A stretch of 64,000 nucleotides of DNA from Oscheius sp. JU75. Its lineage: Eukaryota > Nematoda > Chromadorea > Rhabditida > Rhabditidae. Below, piece after piece: positions 37,302-49,467 of the stretch. A model generated the notes under the pieces. That model made no database searches. It was not told where the DNA came from and saw only the letters and a list, made by a program, of their open reading frames with translations. The stretch is taken from NCBI GenBank assembly GCA_037178855.1, contig JASJZC010000005.1:5208001-5272000 (forward strand), in the 5' to 3' direction. The translations under genes and the position numbers were made by a program. The first letter of the stretch is position 1. Every line of letters begins with the position of its first letter.

Positions 37302-40300
37302 TTAGTGAGCATGTTCGGGCTGAGTACTGGTCGTGGTGTCCGTGACAGTCTTCTTCTTGTAGTATTTCGTGGTTACATGTCGAGAGATGACTCCGGGCTC
37401 CAGAGGAGTCTCGACGACTCTTTTCTCTTCCTCCTTCAGCAGGGAGCAGTCCTTTCCAGGATCAGAAGTGGTTTGAAGGTCCCGTTTGTAGAAAACGTCG
37501 TGTCCCTCCTGGTCCCTGTAGCCACCGTCGGTTTTACTTTGAGTGTTAGCTAACATTCCGCGAGGTAGAGTCTCATTCATCTCTATCTGAACATTTAATT
37601 TAGGTGGAATAGAGAAACAATGCTACCTTGGAGTAGGCAGTTTGAGATCCAGCCTGGTTCTGAGCAGCCGAACTGCTGGTGATCGGAGCAATGACTGGAG
37701 CTGTAGTACGGGTTTCGGTACGTTCTTCACGTTTCCGATTGTAGCTGCTGGCACTATATTGCGACAGTTGAGATACAGGACGGCTCTCATGCTAAAACAG
37801 ACCTTGTTATTGACTGCTGACTCTTGCCTCTTCTCGTTTGTAAGAGTGATGCGACTCAGCATGGTAGTTGCTGCCATCTTCCTGACGAAGTGGAGCATAT
37901 CCGACGGGAATGGCCTGCTGGCTGCTGGTGTGGTTTGTTGTGCTGCTCTGTTGAATCTGAGCAGGCTGAGACGGATTGTTCACGGTTTGCTGAAAATGAC
38001 TGTCACAAAGAAACATGTTACGCGAACAGAAGAATAGCTGTAGGACGTGTTCTTCGATACGGGAGTGGTGGTAGTCACTTGGGGAGCCACAAATCGATCA
38101 GGTCCAGTAGAACTCGTCGTGGTTTCTTTCTTCGAGTAGTGAGACGACTGGAAGCTCTTGTACGACCCGGGAGAGTGGAGCATGTCCTTCTGCAAGTTGG
38201 AAACGTTGCCCTGAGTCTGAAGCAAGCCGGTCTAGAAAATTATTATCGTACGAATTCTCAAATCAAACCTCATATCTCGGGACATTTCTAGTATCTTGAT
38301 TCTGAGTGGAACTACTACTTCGCTGGTAGCTCTCCTGGAAGTTAGTCTGGATTGGCTGGAGAGGAGCTGTGGTCGTCTCTTGGCTAGAGCTGGTAGTCTT
38401 ATAGTAGTTCTGTTGGAACTGATCCTGAACTGGCTGAACAGGAACAGAGCGAGTCTCCTGGGTGGAACTGGTACTCTTGTGGTAGTTGCTCTCTTGGAAT
38501 CCAGACTGCTGGACTGGTTGTTGGACAGGAATGGTCCGTTCCTCACGAGTACTGCTGCTGGACTTGAAGTGACTCCGCTGCTCCTGCAACCATTTGGATT
38601 TTAATTCATATTTTGTAAGTATTAGGAAACCCTCGTAGTCCTACTAACATAAACTCTATTCTACGAAACTCTCACACCTGATACTCCGGCTGCACGGGAA
38701 TGGCCGTTGAACTAGTCTCATGTGTCTTCCTGTACTGAGATTCCTAAACTTTGTTTCTGTAACCGTCAAAATAATTTTCAACCTGCCGGGATTCGGTCAC
38801 ATGAGGCGACCCGAGCATTCTGATCTCATGAACACGACTCTAATAATTCAAAGATTGTTAGTAGAACGAAGTGAAACCTGCTGCCTGTCAGTTTTCTCTT
38901 TTGTATCGAAATGACTGCTTTCTTCCAGACGAGTGGCCTGCAGTTCGGGAAGGAATGTACCGGCCTATTATGAATATCATCTTACTATTTTCCTTCAAAA
39001 CTACTCTTCTCTCTGGAGAAACTTGTTCGACTCGTTCTTCGCTCGTGTTACTGCGCTTGAAAGAGCTGTATTCCTAAGAAAAACAAACGTTACAGAGTCA
39101 AAGTTGCTCCCAAGTCTACATGCTAGGGGTTAGATTCTATTTCTACCTGATGACCAATCTGAACTGGCTGAGAATGCGTTTGGGACTCTTCCCTTCTGGA
39201 GTGTAACTCCTGAAGATCAAACATTTTCCCAAATTGTTTACAGGGCGAACCTGATGGCTCCGTTGAGAAACTGGTTGAATAGGAACCGTGGTTTCCACAG
39301 TCTTTGTCTCTGACTGTTTCGACTTATACTGACGGCCCTCCTGAACAAAGAAAGGTTCTGTGGGAATAAAAACGTTGAACTAAACGAGCAACAGAAAATT
39401 CGTAGAAGCATAAGCCGAGGAAGCCAGAAAGTGTAGCAACATATGGAACTCAAATCGCCGAAAGATGCTCATCAAGTCATTAGCAAGCAGCTGTCTCTAC
39501 TTTTTTCTAGGAGTCAACGGGATATACTAGAACCTCATGAATCGGTACTGGCAGAGAACAGATACTCCTTGTCTCGCTATGACTCCGCTCATTACGATAG
39601 TAACGCTCCTTCAAAATGACTCACTCCACAATGGTCAAGAGACGTACCTGATTGAAACCGCCGGGATAGGTGGTAGTCGTTGTGGTCTGAACATACGGCT
39701 GTATTGAATAAACTGACAAACTCACAGTGTAGCTCGTGTTGCGAGGAGAGTACTGCTGACCGCCCTGGTAGTTCTGCTGATGACTGGAGAGGTAGTCCAG
39801 TTGGTTCTGGTTGAATCCAGTGTTGGCAATGTTCATGGCGTTGGTTCCAGAGGAGAAGGAGACAGGAGCCGGCTGAGAATTGTACTGCTGAGACTGATGA
39901 CTCTGAAATTATACAATGGTTTCTTGGCTCCATGTTCTTTACTTTTTAGTGCATGATTGCCCTACCCCTGGCAGATAACAGTTATTAGTTTTGTGACAGA
40001 TAACATGTTAGCTGACGGACATACCTGGTTACTCTGTTGCTGTTGGCTCTGCTGTGCACCCTGCATGTAGTCTGAGGCGTTCTGCCAAATCCGGTGCTTC
40101 TGTTGAGCTGACTGATGCCAAGCTGGAGGCGCTTGAACGGGGATCTGCAAAGGGGAAGTGCGGGGGGAGGGGAGAAGTGGACAGCTGGTTTCTCGGGGAC
40201 GGCAAAAGTAACAGAAAAAAGTTTGACACATGTTTGTCGTCTATTGGATTAAAAGGGAAGACTGTTAACCTTGACAGAAGCCGGGAGATTGATTCGAGCA

Positions 40301-42720
40301 TCGGTGTCGAAGGCATGTCTTTCCCAAGCTCCCTTCCTTTGCTGAACAGTTCTCGACCAGTTCGGTTCCGAAGTGTAAACCTAAAGCTGGAATGGTTAAA
40401 ACACAGACGGAGACCAAAGGAAACAAAGGAAAAGCTCAGAGTTAGCGCTTGAAGTCTGGCTCGCCTGGTATCTACGACCGAGACAAGGATCCGACCGATT
40501 TTTCCAGTTCACGTGCTTCTTTAGGGCGCTGTGTGACCAGTAAGGAATCGTCGGATTAAGCACACGTCGCTCAATGGCCTGGTCAGACAGCAGTCGTTCT
40601 ACGGTCACCTCTCTGTCTGTGTCAGCTTGTCGTTGTCTCCAGACATTTGTCTGTTCCGAAGGAGCAGAGCTGGTATAGACGGGTTTAGTCGTTGTTCTGG
40701 GAGCACTGGCAGATCTTCTAGCAAAGTTGCTTGCGCAGTTCGTCGAGTAGGTCACAGGCTCTGGAGGAGGAGAAGAATGACGAACGGTTACGTGGTCTCT
40801 CTTGAATCCTCCAGGAGGAGCAAAGGCTGTTCCAAACTCGGACTGATCAATTCGTCGAACTTCGTGCCGAATTTTTTGATTTGAGAGGGTGTCCCCAACA
40901 AGTAGGTTGGCATCGACACCGTCCACATTGGGAGCCACGTAAGAGTTACAGTGGCTGTGAGTGTCGGCGTTGTATTGCGGTCTAAGTCTTGGAGGATCCG
41001 GACCGAATCCCCGATAATTTCCGGCTCCCGGGGCTACGTAGCCCTGAAAGCAGTTGGGTGAACGCGTCTGTTACTTTTCCCTGGCACCCAACTCATGCAA
41101 GAATAAAATTAATTGAGAGACAAACCTTTCCAAAGTCACTTCCTCCCATCTCAAAACCAGGTGGACGATGTTCTCGCTCCTCCTTTCTGGAGACGTGTCC
41201 CTCATAATATCCGGACGATCCCTTCTCAATTGGCAGTCCTTTCGTGTAGTCGATTCCACCACACTCGTATCCACGATTGGGATAACTAAACCACATTTTA
41301 CTCAATTCTAAAATAAACTCACTTGGAACCAGTGCTGTAATGTCTCTGTCGCTGTCCACCATGCTGATATTGCCAATAAGCAGCCCCTCCCTGGGGATGA
41401 ACAGCGTTTGTGTAGGTTCTAGTCTTTTCAGCATGCTCCCAAGGAGTCTCATGATGCTCGCGATAAGGCTGGCTGGGACTGCGAGAACCGCTGTATCGAT
41501 GCTGGAGAGGGTCGGCAGGAGTACGAGAACGAGCTCTTTCGCTTTTCTCTCGAGCATAACGAGCCCAATGAGGTTCCTGATCGCGAGGAACATTGGGAGC
41601 CTCAGCGGCCGCGATCTTTTCTTCAAAATTGGCCCCAAAGTTCGAATGGTCTCCTTCCTTAACTGATATTATCTCTCTGTCAGTTACAGTAGTACCTTGA
41701 GATATCTCAAAGTAGCACTTTTGTTAGGATCGAAGTGCTTGTCCGAGGCCGGCATTGGAATCGGAGAGTTGCCACCAGCTCCAACTTGCTGCTGGAACTG
41801 CTCTGCAGCTGTTTCTCTGGAAAGAATTCAATAAAATTTTGTACTCTTTGTTTACTCGCAACCTCATTACAAAGTTTCTCTAAAATAACTCTGATTACTG
41901 CCCTTGTCTGCCACATTCGTAATAGGTGCCACATGCTTGAGGGTCTCCCGAGCAGTGTAATGCTTGCCGCATTTTGTTGATGGATCAATGAATGTGCCAA
42001 AGCTTGCTCAAGAGTATTCAGTTACAGTCGCACATCTTAAAAAGCGACTGAACTCGGTTATAAATAGAAGTGTCTGACTATTCAATTCATCGAAACGCGA
42101 TTGAAAGGTTGTGGCAGTCTTTTTTCTGGAACAGATCAGTTGGACGAGAATGGAATTTAGAACAGATGGTAGCAAAAGAGTCGTGCTTTGACAGAACGTA
42201 ATGCAAAATATGTAAGTCATATTGGCCGTATTATCCGCTATAGGTACAAACAAAACACACAGCATGAACGGGGTTCTCTAGGGCTAGATCGAGAAGAAGT
42301 CGTTTGGTAGATATTTCAATGAGTTGAGGAATCACGATAGATTCAAATAACATATTGAGCCAGAGCATACCTGTTATAGAGATCCATAGGGGAGTTGTAT
42401 TGAAGGTGAACAGCTTGGGCCGACATTTCTTCTATTGGTGTTATAGGCAGAACCTACAGTTCTCAAATGCGACTGAAAGTTCGACTGACCTTCGGAACCT
42501 GTATTCGATGATGAAGAACGGGACCTCTAGGATTCGGATGTGAATAGGAGAAGGGAGTCTCGCCTCTAAAACGATCTTCTCGTTCCTTAATGAGTGGAAA
42601 AAAAAAACTGAGTGGGCGACAGGCGTACCTGATTCTCGAGCGAGTGTTCTCCCAGCAACTCCGAAACGCGGCTGCCAATGGAGCAGGCACCGAGACTCCG
42701 TCCACAGACACTTTCGCCAT
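37302..42720 (-). CDS. Large Gln/Ser/Thr-rich protein with a ZASP (ZM) motif
   Basis: Long, mostly disordered protein in many short exons. Starts MAKVSVDGVSVPAPLAAAFR (ATG 42718-42720). The third exon (about 42431-42371) encodes AQAVHLQYNSPMDLYNR, a clear match to the ZM motif (HLQYNSPxxLY) of ZASP/ALP/Enigma proteins that bind alpha-actinin at muscle Z-discs or dense bodies. Next comes FIDPSTKCGKHYTARETL, then NPTIPYWSHSALKKHV and a long Gln/Ser/Thr-rich tail. The tail has degenerate repeats of about 36 residues (38263-38589: QETRSVPVQPVQDQF, QETTTAPLQPIQTNF and similar). It ends TTKYYKKKTVTDTTTSTQ...HAH, stop 37302-37304. No PDZ or LIM domain was seen. The muscle role is inferred from the ZM motif only, and some exon joins are uncertain. 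One gene is assumed; two cannot be excluded. Confidence 0.6.
38263..38589 (-). repeat. Coding tandem repeat, Gln/Ser/Thr-rich, about 36 residues
   Basis: Three to four degenerate copies of a unit with the pattern SSSTQETRxVPVQPVQxxFQxxYxK are encoded in one exon of the ZM-motif gene. Further weaker copies lie to either side (about 38000-38220 and 39600-39930). Confidence 0.7.
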
Positions 42721-43015
42721 TCATAAAAAGAGAGCCACTGGGCACAGCTGCATCTTGACCAATGCCGTGGGCTGTTCAAGCTGACCACTTGGGTTTCGGG
42801 TGTCGAACGACCATCACAACAATCTCCTAGTGATGAGAAAATTTTTTTTGCAACTGTTTATTTGGAATTAGAGCCTCCGAATGACGTTGGGGATATGGCT
42901 TCCGGTCCACTCTGTCTGTTTCCTCCGGACAAAAAGTAGTTTCTGTTCCGTCTCATGGCACTCAATACATTAGATGGGTTCATTCAACACGTCAACAATA
43001 TATGACCACGATCAA

Positions 43016-44079
43016 TTATGACCTTCTCGGGGGCTTCCAGTTTTTTGTGCAATCGGCCGGCTTCACACATCTTCCGTTGACATTGTCGCGAAGATATCCG
43101 GTCTGGCACCTGCACGAGTTGTAGAGACAGACATCCATCGACATAATCTGAACATCGCCGTTTCAATGAGCTGTCTTCTTTTCTACCGGAAGAGGGTAGA
43201 AGCAGGAGGCTTCGATTGGAGGTCCACAAGCCAGGAGAGTCTCGTTAGCAAAGCAGATGGCAGGACATTCTTCCAGTTTGTAGCACTTTCCATGATGACG
43301 GTAGTAGCCATCTCTACAACGGCATTGACGTCGATCACATGTTTCGTAACAGCGCGAGTTCAGCATCTAAACTTTGGCTCTTACCGGTCAACAAATTAGG
43401 GAACCTTGTCTGGATGGGAGCAGGAATTCTGACACGAGTTGAAGCACATCAACATCTCGTTAGGATCTTTGCATTCGGTCGGCTCTAAAAATACAATCTG
43501 TAGATAGATGTTGAGAATGCGCTACCATCTTCTTGGCTCATTTTCCATATAGCAGAAGAAGGACAGTCGTCTGCCAAAATACATTCTCCAATGCTGTTAC
43601 GCAGATATCCTTCCTTGCAAACACACGCATCCAGCTGACTCGTTTCTTTGAAGAACGTCTAAAAGATTTCACTTCAATCGAATCAACTAACAGGTACAGG
43701 ATCGTCACAAGTAGGCTGGGTGAGTGAGGCATAGGGTACGGTAGTCTCGTTTCCACTACAGAAGTTGACTGGACACTTGTCAGCCCTGACACAACGTCCC
43801 TCGTGAGCCAGATAGCCTTCCTCACAGATACACATCTTCTGGCTGCAATCCTCGTGACAGATGGAATCTGTGCTCTGAGCAGAAATGTTACTTTATTTGT
43901 CAAAAAATTACTCGTGTTGGATGGCGGCAAGTGTCTCGGCATGTATTGAAACAGCCCATTCCGGTGTTGGACATGCCACAAAGCATAAGATGAGGACGAC
44001 GACCTCGACCTCCGAAAAAATCACGAGCTGAAGCGAAGGAGAAAAGGCTGAGCAGCAGTAGAAGTATGGGTGGTCCCAT
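43016..44079 (-). CDS. Secreted multi-TIL (trypsin-inhibitor-like) cysteine-rich protein
   Basis: The ATG at 44077-44079 gives the signal peptide MGPPILLLLLSLFSFASA. An in-frame ATG 14 codons upstream (44121) is possible. The mature part has about four consecutive TIL-type modules with the pattern C...C.C..GY.R....C....C. Examples are CHEDCSQKMCICEEGYLA, LDACVCKEGYLRNS, CDRRQCRCRDGYYRHHGKC and SCRCQTGYLRDNVNGRC. TIL modules inhibit serine proteases or act as structural modules of secreted proteins; the target is not predictable. Stop 43016-43018 after NWKPPRRS. Introns are about 40-60 nt. It lies 296 bp upstream of the ZM-motif gene on the same strand. Confidence 0.8.
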
Positions 44080-45622
44080 GGCTGAAAGAGACTGCCGACT
44101 GAGCATTAACAAGTGACGCAAAGGGTTTACGAGAGCGGAAAGAATAACTTTTGATCTTCATGTTCCTCGAGCAGGAGAAAAAAGGAGGAAGAAAGAGAAA
44201 ACTAAACTATGTCAGTCTCCGAAGAGAGTCAACAAATTTCTGAAAGGGACTCAATTCTGGCTGATTTGATCCCACCTAACTAATCCAGCTTTTATAGGAT
44301 TTGAAGAGACCTTTTTGTGACCAGAAGCCGTATTGGTGTGAAGACATAGAGACGAAGAGGCGAAGTCTCATAAGACTTTTTAAAGCTGGCCGTGTCGCAC
44401 CTGCACACTGCAGAACTACAGGAAATGAGAGAAGAGCCTCGGAAAAGGATCTGCGACAGTTCCGAAGAGATTAATGGAGAGCGCTGAGAGGAATGGGGCG
44501 CCTCTTCAGAATTAGTTCCAATTCACTAGAAATGTCTTTTTCATCCTGTGAGGTAAGCCGAGATGGCATATAGACAATTCCAACGCGTTCAGGCGGATGA
44601 CGTCCCCGACATTTCGAGAATCCAAAGGTTGTCATTAGGAATGTATTTTCCAAAAGTAGAGAATGCCTGCGGAAGCCGGAAGCTGCAAACTCACTGTCAC
44701 TATCCGCTAGTGGCTAGGTTGGATGCTGAAACCGAAAGGAGCGTCCAAGGAGCGCCAAAAAGGAAAATAACATACCGAAAATGTTTCGCATATTTATATA
44801 CTTCTTTGGCACGCGATCATTAGCGCTCACTAATTGTTTTCCACTTCTCTCACGTAGGTAGAAGAAACTCCAAAAGGATGCTGATCTTTGACTCAAATCA
44901 GACTACAATCAACTTGCAGACTGTACGTTGAAAGTTGGTAGTTGGAAGTGTCAAAACGACGTTCAGAGAACTCGGCAACGGTACAATTTGGTGGAAGAAA
45001 GTGGAGAGAAGAGTCTGCAATTTTCTGTGAGAGTCATGAAATGAAGATACCTCGGATTCTTTTAGTTATTGATGCTTCTCACAGACCCTTTCTTAAAACG
45101 GTACAATTGTTTAATTTCAAGCTTCGTGTAGGAAATGGGGTCAGCATGGGTACAATTCGGTATCACGAGAACCCCAATTGTGGCTGAATCTTATTCAAAG
45201 TTCCTATTCCTTTTCAAATGTACTTCAACAGATTGTATATTTGTGACCTTTTTTGAACTCTAGTATTTTCTCTGATAGTGACCAATTGAAAAATTGCGTT
45301 TGACAGGCGATTTACCAATTGTACTCCAGATATTTGTATTCTTTTCTGTCCAACTTCCTGTCTCGCGGTCTCTAACCAATTAAATTCCGTTCCAAACCTT
45401 GTAGTTACCTATATCTCATCCCTCTCCTAATAGCCCCCCCCCCCCCCCCCCCCATGGTTTAAAAAGCGTCAGAGCTTCCCACACAGTTACAAATATACTT
45501 CACTCACTCCACAGTAAACACAACGTCCTGTTTAGTGAGAATCAGCTGAACTTTGTCGTATTATCTTCTATCGGTTCTGTCCTGGGACCCATCCCGTTCC
45601 GATAAATAAAGTCAACTAATAT
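44080..45622. other. Long intergenic region upstream of srg-like receptor
   Basis: 1.54 kb without a supported gene. It holds an uninterrupted 20-base poly(C) tract (45434-45453), about 170 bp before the receptor ATG. It also holds an imperfect inverted repeat (TCTGTGAGAG near 45024 with CTTCTCACAGA near 45076). Nothing else was recognised. Confidence 0.4.
45434..45453. repeat. Poly(C) tract, 20 bases
   Basis: Twenty consecutive C residues on the plus strand, between TAG and ATGG, in the presumed promoter region of the srg-like receptor. Confidence 0.95.
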
Positions 45623-46829
45623 ATGTCGAAACTAGGAGTAAACGATACAGTAAGCTGTTTGCAGTTTCAAAGAAACAAAAACTTCAGACTACTAACCTGT
45701 CTGTACTTATCTGGAGAGTGCAGACGGAACACATCTTCGATGCTCAACTTGTGGTCGAAACTCTCGTGGTTTCCTTCTACGTGGCTGTACTCTACATTCT
45801 CCTGTCCTCCTCGAATCAGCTTTTCCGCAGTGCATTTTACACACTTTTCATCATTAACGGTAAATTGGTTTGGTATCTTAGTGAACCAGAACCTTTAGGA
45901 TTCTTTGATATTTCTTTAGCAGCCGCCACAGTCTTCCTTCGCATCGCCAGGAAGATTGGACTTTGTCAGTTATGTGAAATTGAGAGAACAATTCCTTTCA
46001 GGCTCCGACTGGGAGGTAGTCATTCGAATAGCAGCAGCTCTTACCGGGACGAACTTTGTTGTTCATATTTGCATTAATATTATGATCACGATCAATCGGC
46101 TGACAGCAGTACTGGTCCCATTGGATCACAAGAGGGTTAGATTGATTGTGAGACATTCCAATCGTTTTCAGCTCTGGAAAGCGGAAAAGTATCTTCCTGT
46201 GTGTATATGTCTAATCGTAATCTCTTTCCTTGCCTACATTACCGTATTCACTCGACCACGAAAGATTATTATCTCGGGAGACTTCTGTTCTTGCAAGGGC
46301 GATTATGATGAGGTACGTTTTGACAGATACGGTGGTTGATTCTTTCTCAGTTCTCATTAATTGTCTCTCTGGTTGCTGTCACAATCTTCGAATGTGATTG
46401 TCTACTGATCAGTCCTTTAACTATTTACCGATTCTCGGTTGTGAAAAGAAATAATGGAATCGCAGGCGACAAGACGGAAGCTGTGACTTTGATCAGTTAC
46501 ATACGAAATAAACCTATTCAGAGTCTGGCCTTCTTTGCCGCTATCAAGGGAGTCGCGTTCAGTTTCGAGTTTCTCTTCGAACTTGCTCGGTTCGTCGATA
46601 TGGAAGTCATTATGGGCACATGGCTCCTGACCTTTGTTGATAACCAGGTATAGTTCTAATTTGTACCCCATATCGCTTCCAGTTCTACGCCTACTTCTTC
46701 CTTCTGATGGTCTTGAACGCCCCAACCTTGATCTTCCTCAGCGCTCCTCTCCGTCACGAAATCTTCCGAAAGTTTGGACTCATGAATCCCCCGAGCGTCG
46801 TTCCGATACAGAGTATTACTCCGGCGTAA
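45623..46829 (+). CDS. srg-like serpentine chemoreceptor (7TM GPCR)
   Basis: Seven-transmembrane receptor of the nematode Srg/Srv group, a candidate chemoreceptor. The first exon MSKLGVNDT (with an N-x-T glycosylation site) joins through an intron of about 72 nt to TEHIFDAQLVVE. TM1 is TLVVSFYVAVLYILL. FIINGFFDISLAAA and the family hallmark INRLTAVLVPLDHKRLW follow. Then come VCICLIVISFLAYITVF, FSLIVSLVAVTIF, and the C-terminal block FYAYFFLLMVLNAPTLIFL. It ends SVVPIQSITPA, stop 46827-46829. Ligand unknown. Confidence 0.82.
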
Positions 46830-47112
46830 CTTTTCCTTTGTACTATCTGTTTGAAGGTGTTGTCCGATGTCGTCAAGCTGTCTAATGTCCGTGGTCTTCG
46901 TCAAAGTCTGTCTACCTGTTCCAAAGGTCAGTTGATGTTATCCTAGACCGATTTCTGTTTGTTATAGTCCGAACATTGATGATATTACAATAAATATACT
47001 ATGCTCATACTGACAGTCATTTTTATTCAAAAGAGATTACTAGACGCTAAAATGATAATAAAATCTGGAGACACTCGGGTTGATGTACAAAGGGAATCCA
47101 TTTGGACGGTTA

Positions 47113-47821
47113 TTATCGCTTGCACAGACAGAAGGCACGCATCGCGGAGAGAACGACCAGAGCTCCATAGCCTCCTGCTGCCGCCCAACAGTTATAGGCA
47201 TTTTGTTTGAAGAGTCTGAGAGTTAGTAATATGCATAGCTAAATAGAAAAAGATACTTTTGAATAGCCGTTTTTCGCTCACTCCAAGAACGCTCTTCCAT
47301 TCCGGAGGCTTCGTTCGGCAGGTCGTCGAGAAGGCCAACCGACTGATTATAGTAGAGGCCACCCAGAATAGCCTGAAAGTATTTTGTTTCTTTTCTGCAA
47401 AACATCAGATATGTTTAAACTGACACCCTTGGAAGCCGATAAGTTGCTCCGAAAAGCAGTATCTAGTTGCTCTAAAAGCTATTTCCACGGTTACCAAGAC
47501 GACAAGCATCTCTGCCCTCTCAACTAATCTCAGTCTCGAAAAGAATCTCTGATTTGTATAATTGGTGACCAGTTTCCACTACAATACTTTGAGATCAATG
47601 TTTTAGAACCTTGTTACTGCGTTCATTGCTCTCTTAATGTCAGCGAAACACGACAGAAGACAATCGTTGAAGATTGGCAAGTTAGGCAAATTCCTAATTA
47701 GAAAGTACTTGCATTTCACTCGTTTCACTATCAAGCAGAAATAATAAGAGAAACCTACCAGAAAGACTGTCCCCCAGATGGACATGAAGAGGATAAAACC
47801 CGTGCATTTGGGACCGATCAT
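47113..47821 (-). CDS. RNASEK: RNASEK-like small membrane protein (V-ATPase associated)
   Basis: Homologue of ribonuclease kappa, a two-TM protein of about 95 residues associated with the V-ATPase and endocytosis in other animals. Exon 1 is MIGPKCTGFILFMSIWGTVF (ATG 47819-47821). After an intron of about 390 nt, AILGGLYYNQSVGLLDDLP continues TM1 and the lumenal loop. A second short intron joins QKLFKQNAYNCWAAAGGYGA, which is typical of RNASEK (QVSYNCFIAAGLY in human), to the second TM and the tail AMRAFCLCKR. Stop 47113-47115. Confidence 0.86.
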
Positions 47822-48022
47822 GATCTAAAAGTTGGCTATTCTGGTGAATGGAATGTCAAGAAAGAGTAATGTCCTGTTAGCAGACCGGTAGTCTTTTATC
47901 TTTCGTTGCTCTCGTCTCTTATCAGTCTCTAACAAATGGTCCCGTCACGCTCCCAGAGGCACTAGCCCAAAGTTTATTCCGACAGAAGAAGCAGCTAACC
48001 GACAATGTCACAAAAAGATAAA

Positions 48023-49138
48023 TTAGAAGTAAAAACGACCAGTCAGCTTGTACATTCTCCTCAAAGACTGCTTGTCGTAGAAGGAGACTGGATTGCCCGT
48101 GGGAACGGTTACGGTGACCTGAATTGGTGTTCCTCGACTGAATTAAAACAAGGAGTGTAAGGGAAATAATACGTACCCCCTGATCGTACATCATGTGACG
48201 GTTGAAGGCATGATCCTGAGGCTTCCTCCACTCGTAGGCAGAGTAGGCGAATCTGTTCGCGTAGTCATCAGCCTGGGTTCAGTTTGTAACAAGGTCATAT
48301 CGAAAGTTACCTTCAGTCTGGACCCAACATAGCGATCGAGATACTTCTGTGACTCTCTCAGATACGACTTGTTGTTGTTCAGTTTCTGAAATACCTTGTT
48401 TTCCATACAAAGCCCTCCGACCTCATTGAAGAATATCCGCTTGGTCTGGAAGGTGTAGTAGGGAACATGACTGCTGGCGCCACTGATGTAGTTCAGCCCG
48501 GTCTGGTTCGGCTTGTAGGGCTTGTTGATGATGTCGTGGGTGTCGTTATAACGAGCGACCGAGTAACTGTTGTTGTACCAATTGGAAACGTGTGGTTTGT
48601 AGACAGGGACCGTGTGAACGATTCTCTCAGCTTCTCTGAAAGTGTATTTCCCTGAATTGTTGAGCGGCTGTTTGCTATTTAATAATGTAGCAATAACTAT
48701 CAGAAAAACATCTGTGACGCGGATGGCAAAAAGTAATCGCCAGGTGTTTCTCTCTTTTCTTTTTGGAATAGAAAAAACATACCTGCAGTGGATAGGTAGA
48801 GCGAGCGACGGGGCCAGGGAAGACACAGAGTCGGCCTTTCGGATCGGGTAGTCGTGGACGGCATCCTGTCGAGCATCCAATCAACAATTTACTCGACTCA
48901 CCTTGTAATATGTCAGCTTAGTGAAGGAGGCACTTCTAGCCAGTTGTTTTGACTTGCTCCAGACGTCCGAGATGTAATTGTCATACAAGTTCTGTGCCCG
49001 AGCTCTTTCCACATACTTCCTGAATGGAATAGTTTCATAGAAACAACAAAAACTTTACGTCTTCGGGAATTCTTTCCAATATTTTGTCTCTGAATCGATA
49101 TCATCCTTGGCGAATCGGGCGGCGCTCAAGGGAGACAT
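48023..49138 (-). CDS. Unrecognised Tyr/Asn-rich basic protein
   Basis: I do not recognise the family. The ATG at 49136-49138 gives MSPLSAARFAKDDIDSETK. Exons continue through YDNYISDVWSKSKQLARSAS, DAVHDYPIRKADSVSSLAPS and VPVYKPHVSNWYNNSYSVAR, with repeated aromatic-Asn blocks (YNDTHDIINKPYKPNQ, SSHVPYYTFQTKRIFF, YAYSAYEWRKPQ-like). It ends KQSLRRMYKLTGRFYF, stop 48023-48025. No signal peptide, TM segment or catalytic motif was seen. Composition (aromatic, basic, Asn-rich) suggests a structural protein; this is inference. It lies 201 bp upstream of RNASEK on the same strand, compatible with an operon. Confidence 0.7.
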
Positions 49139-49467
49139 GGTTACTTACTGAAATACTGGATGTATTCCAAGAGGGAAAAGAGAAAGGACAAGTAGGATCG
49201 ATGCCTCTGTGCTCAGGTGTGGGCGTAAGTATTTTCATCGTTACACTGCCAGTCGAGCCAGGCGGACAGCCGATGGCATCCAGTGAAATGATCTCGATTA
49301 CGGGGTCAATCAAAACAAAAGATGACAGCGGAACTCTCACCTACGATTTAGAGACGTAGCTCACTGGATGCACAACAATTATGGAGGTTGTTGTTAGCCT
49401 GTTTCTCGATGAAAGACCAAATATTTGAAGGAGATAGTCTCTGAAATTATGCTTTATTGGAAAAAGT
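49139..49467. other. Intergenic region between unrecognised gene and srh-like receptor
   Basis: 329 bp between two minus-strand genes. No coding frame with support; presumably 3' flank of the receptor and 5' region of the Tyr/Asn-rich gene. Confidence 0.35.

Noticed and set aside
45015-45090. Imperfect inverted repeat that might be a MITE end
   Set aside because: Too short, no target-site duplication and no second copy in the window.
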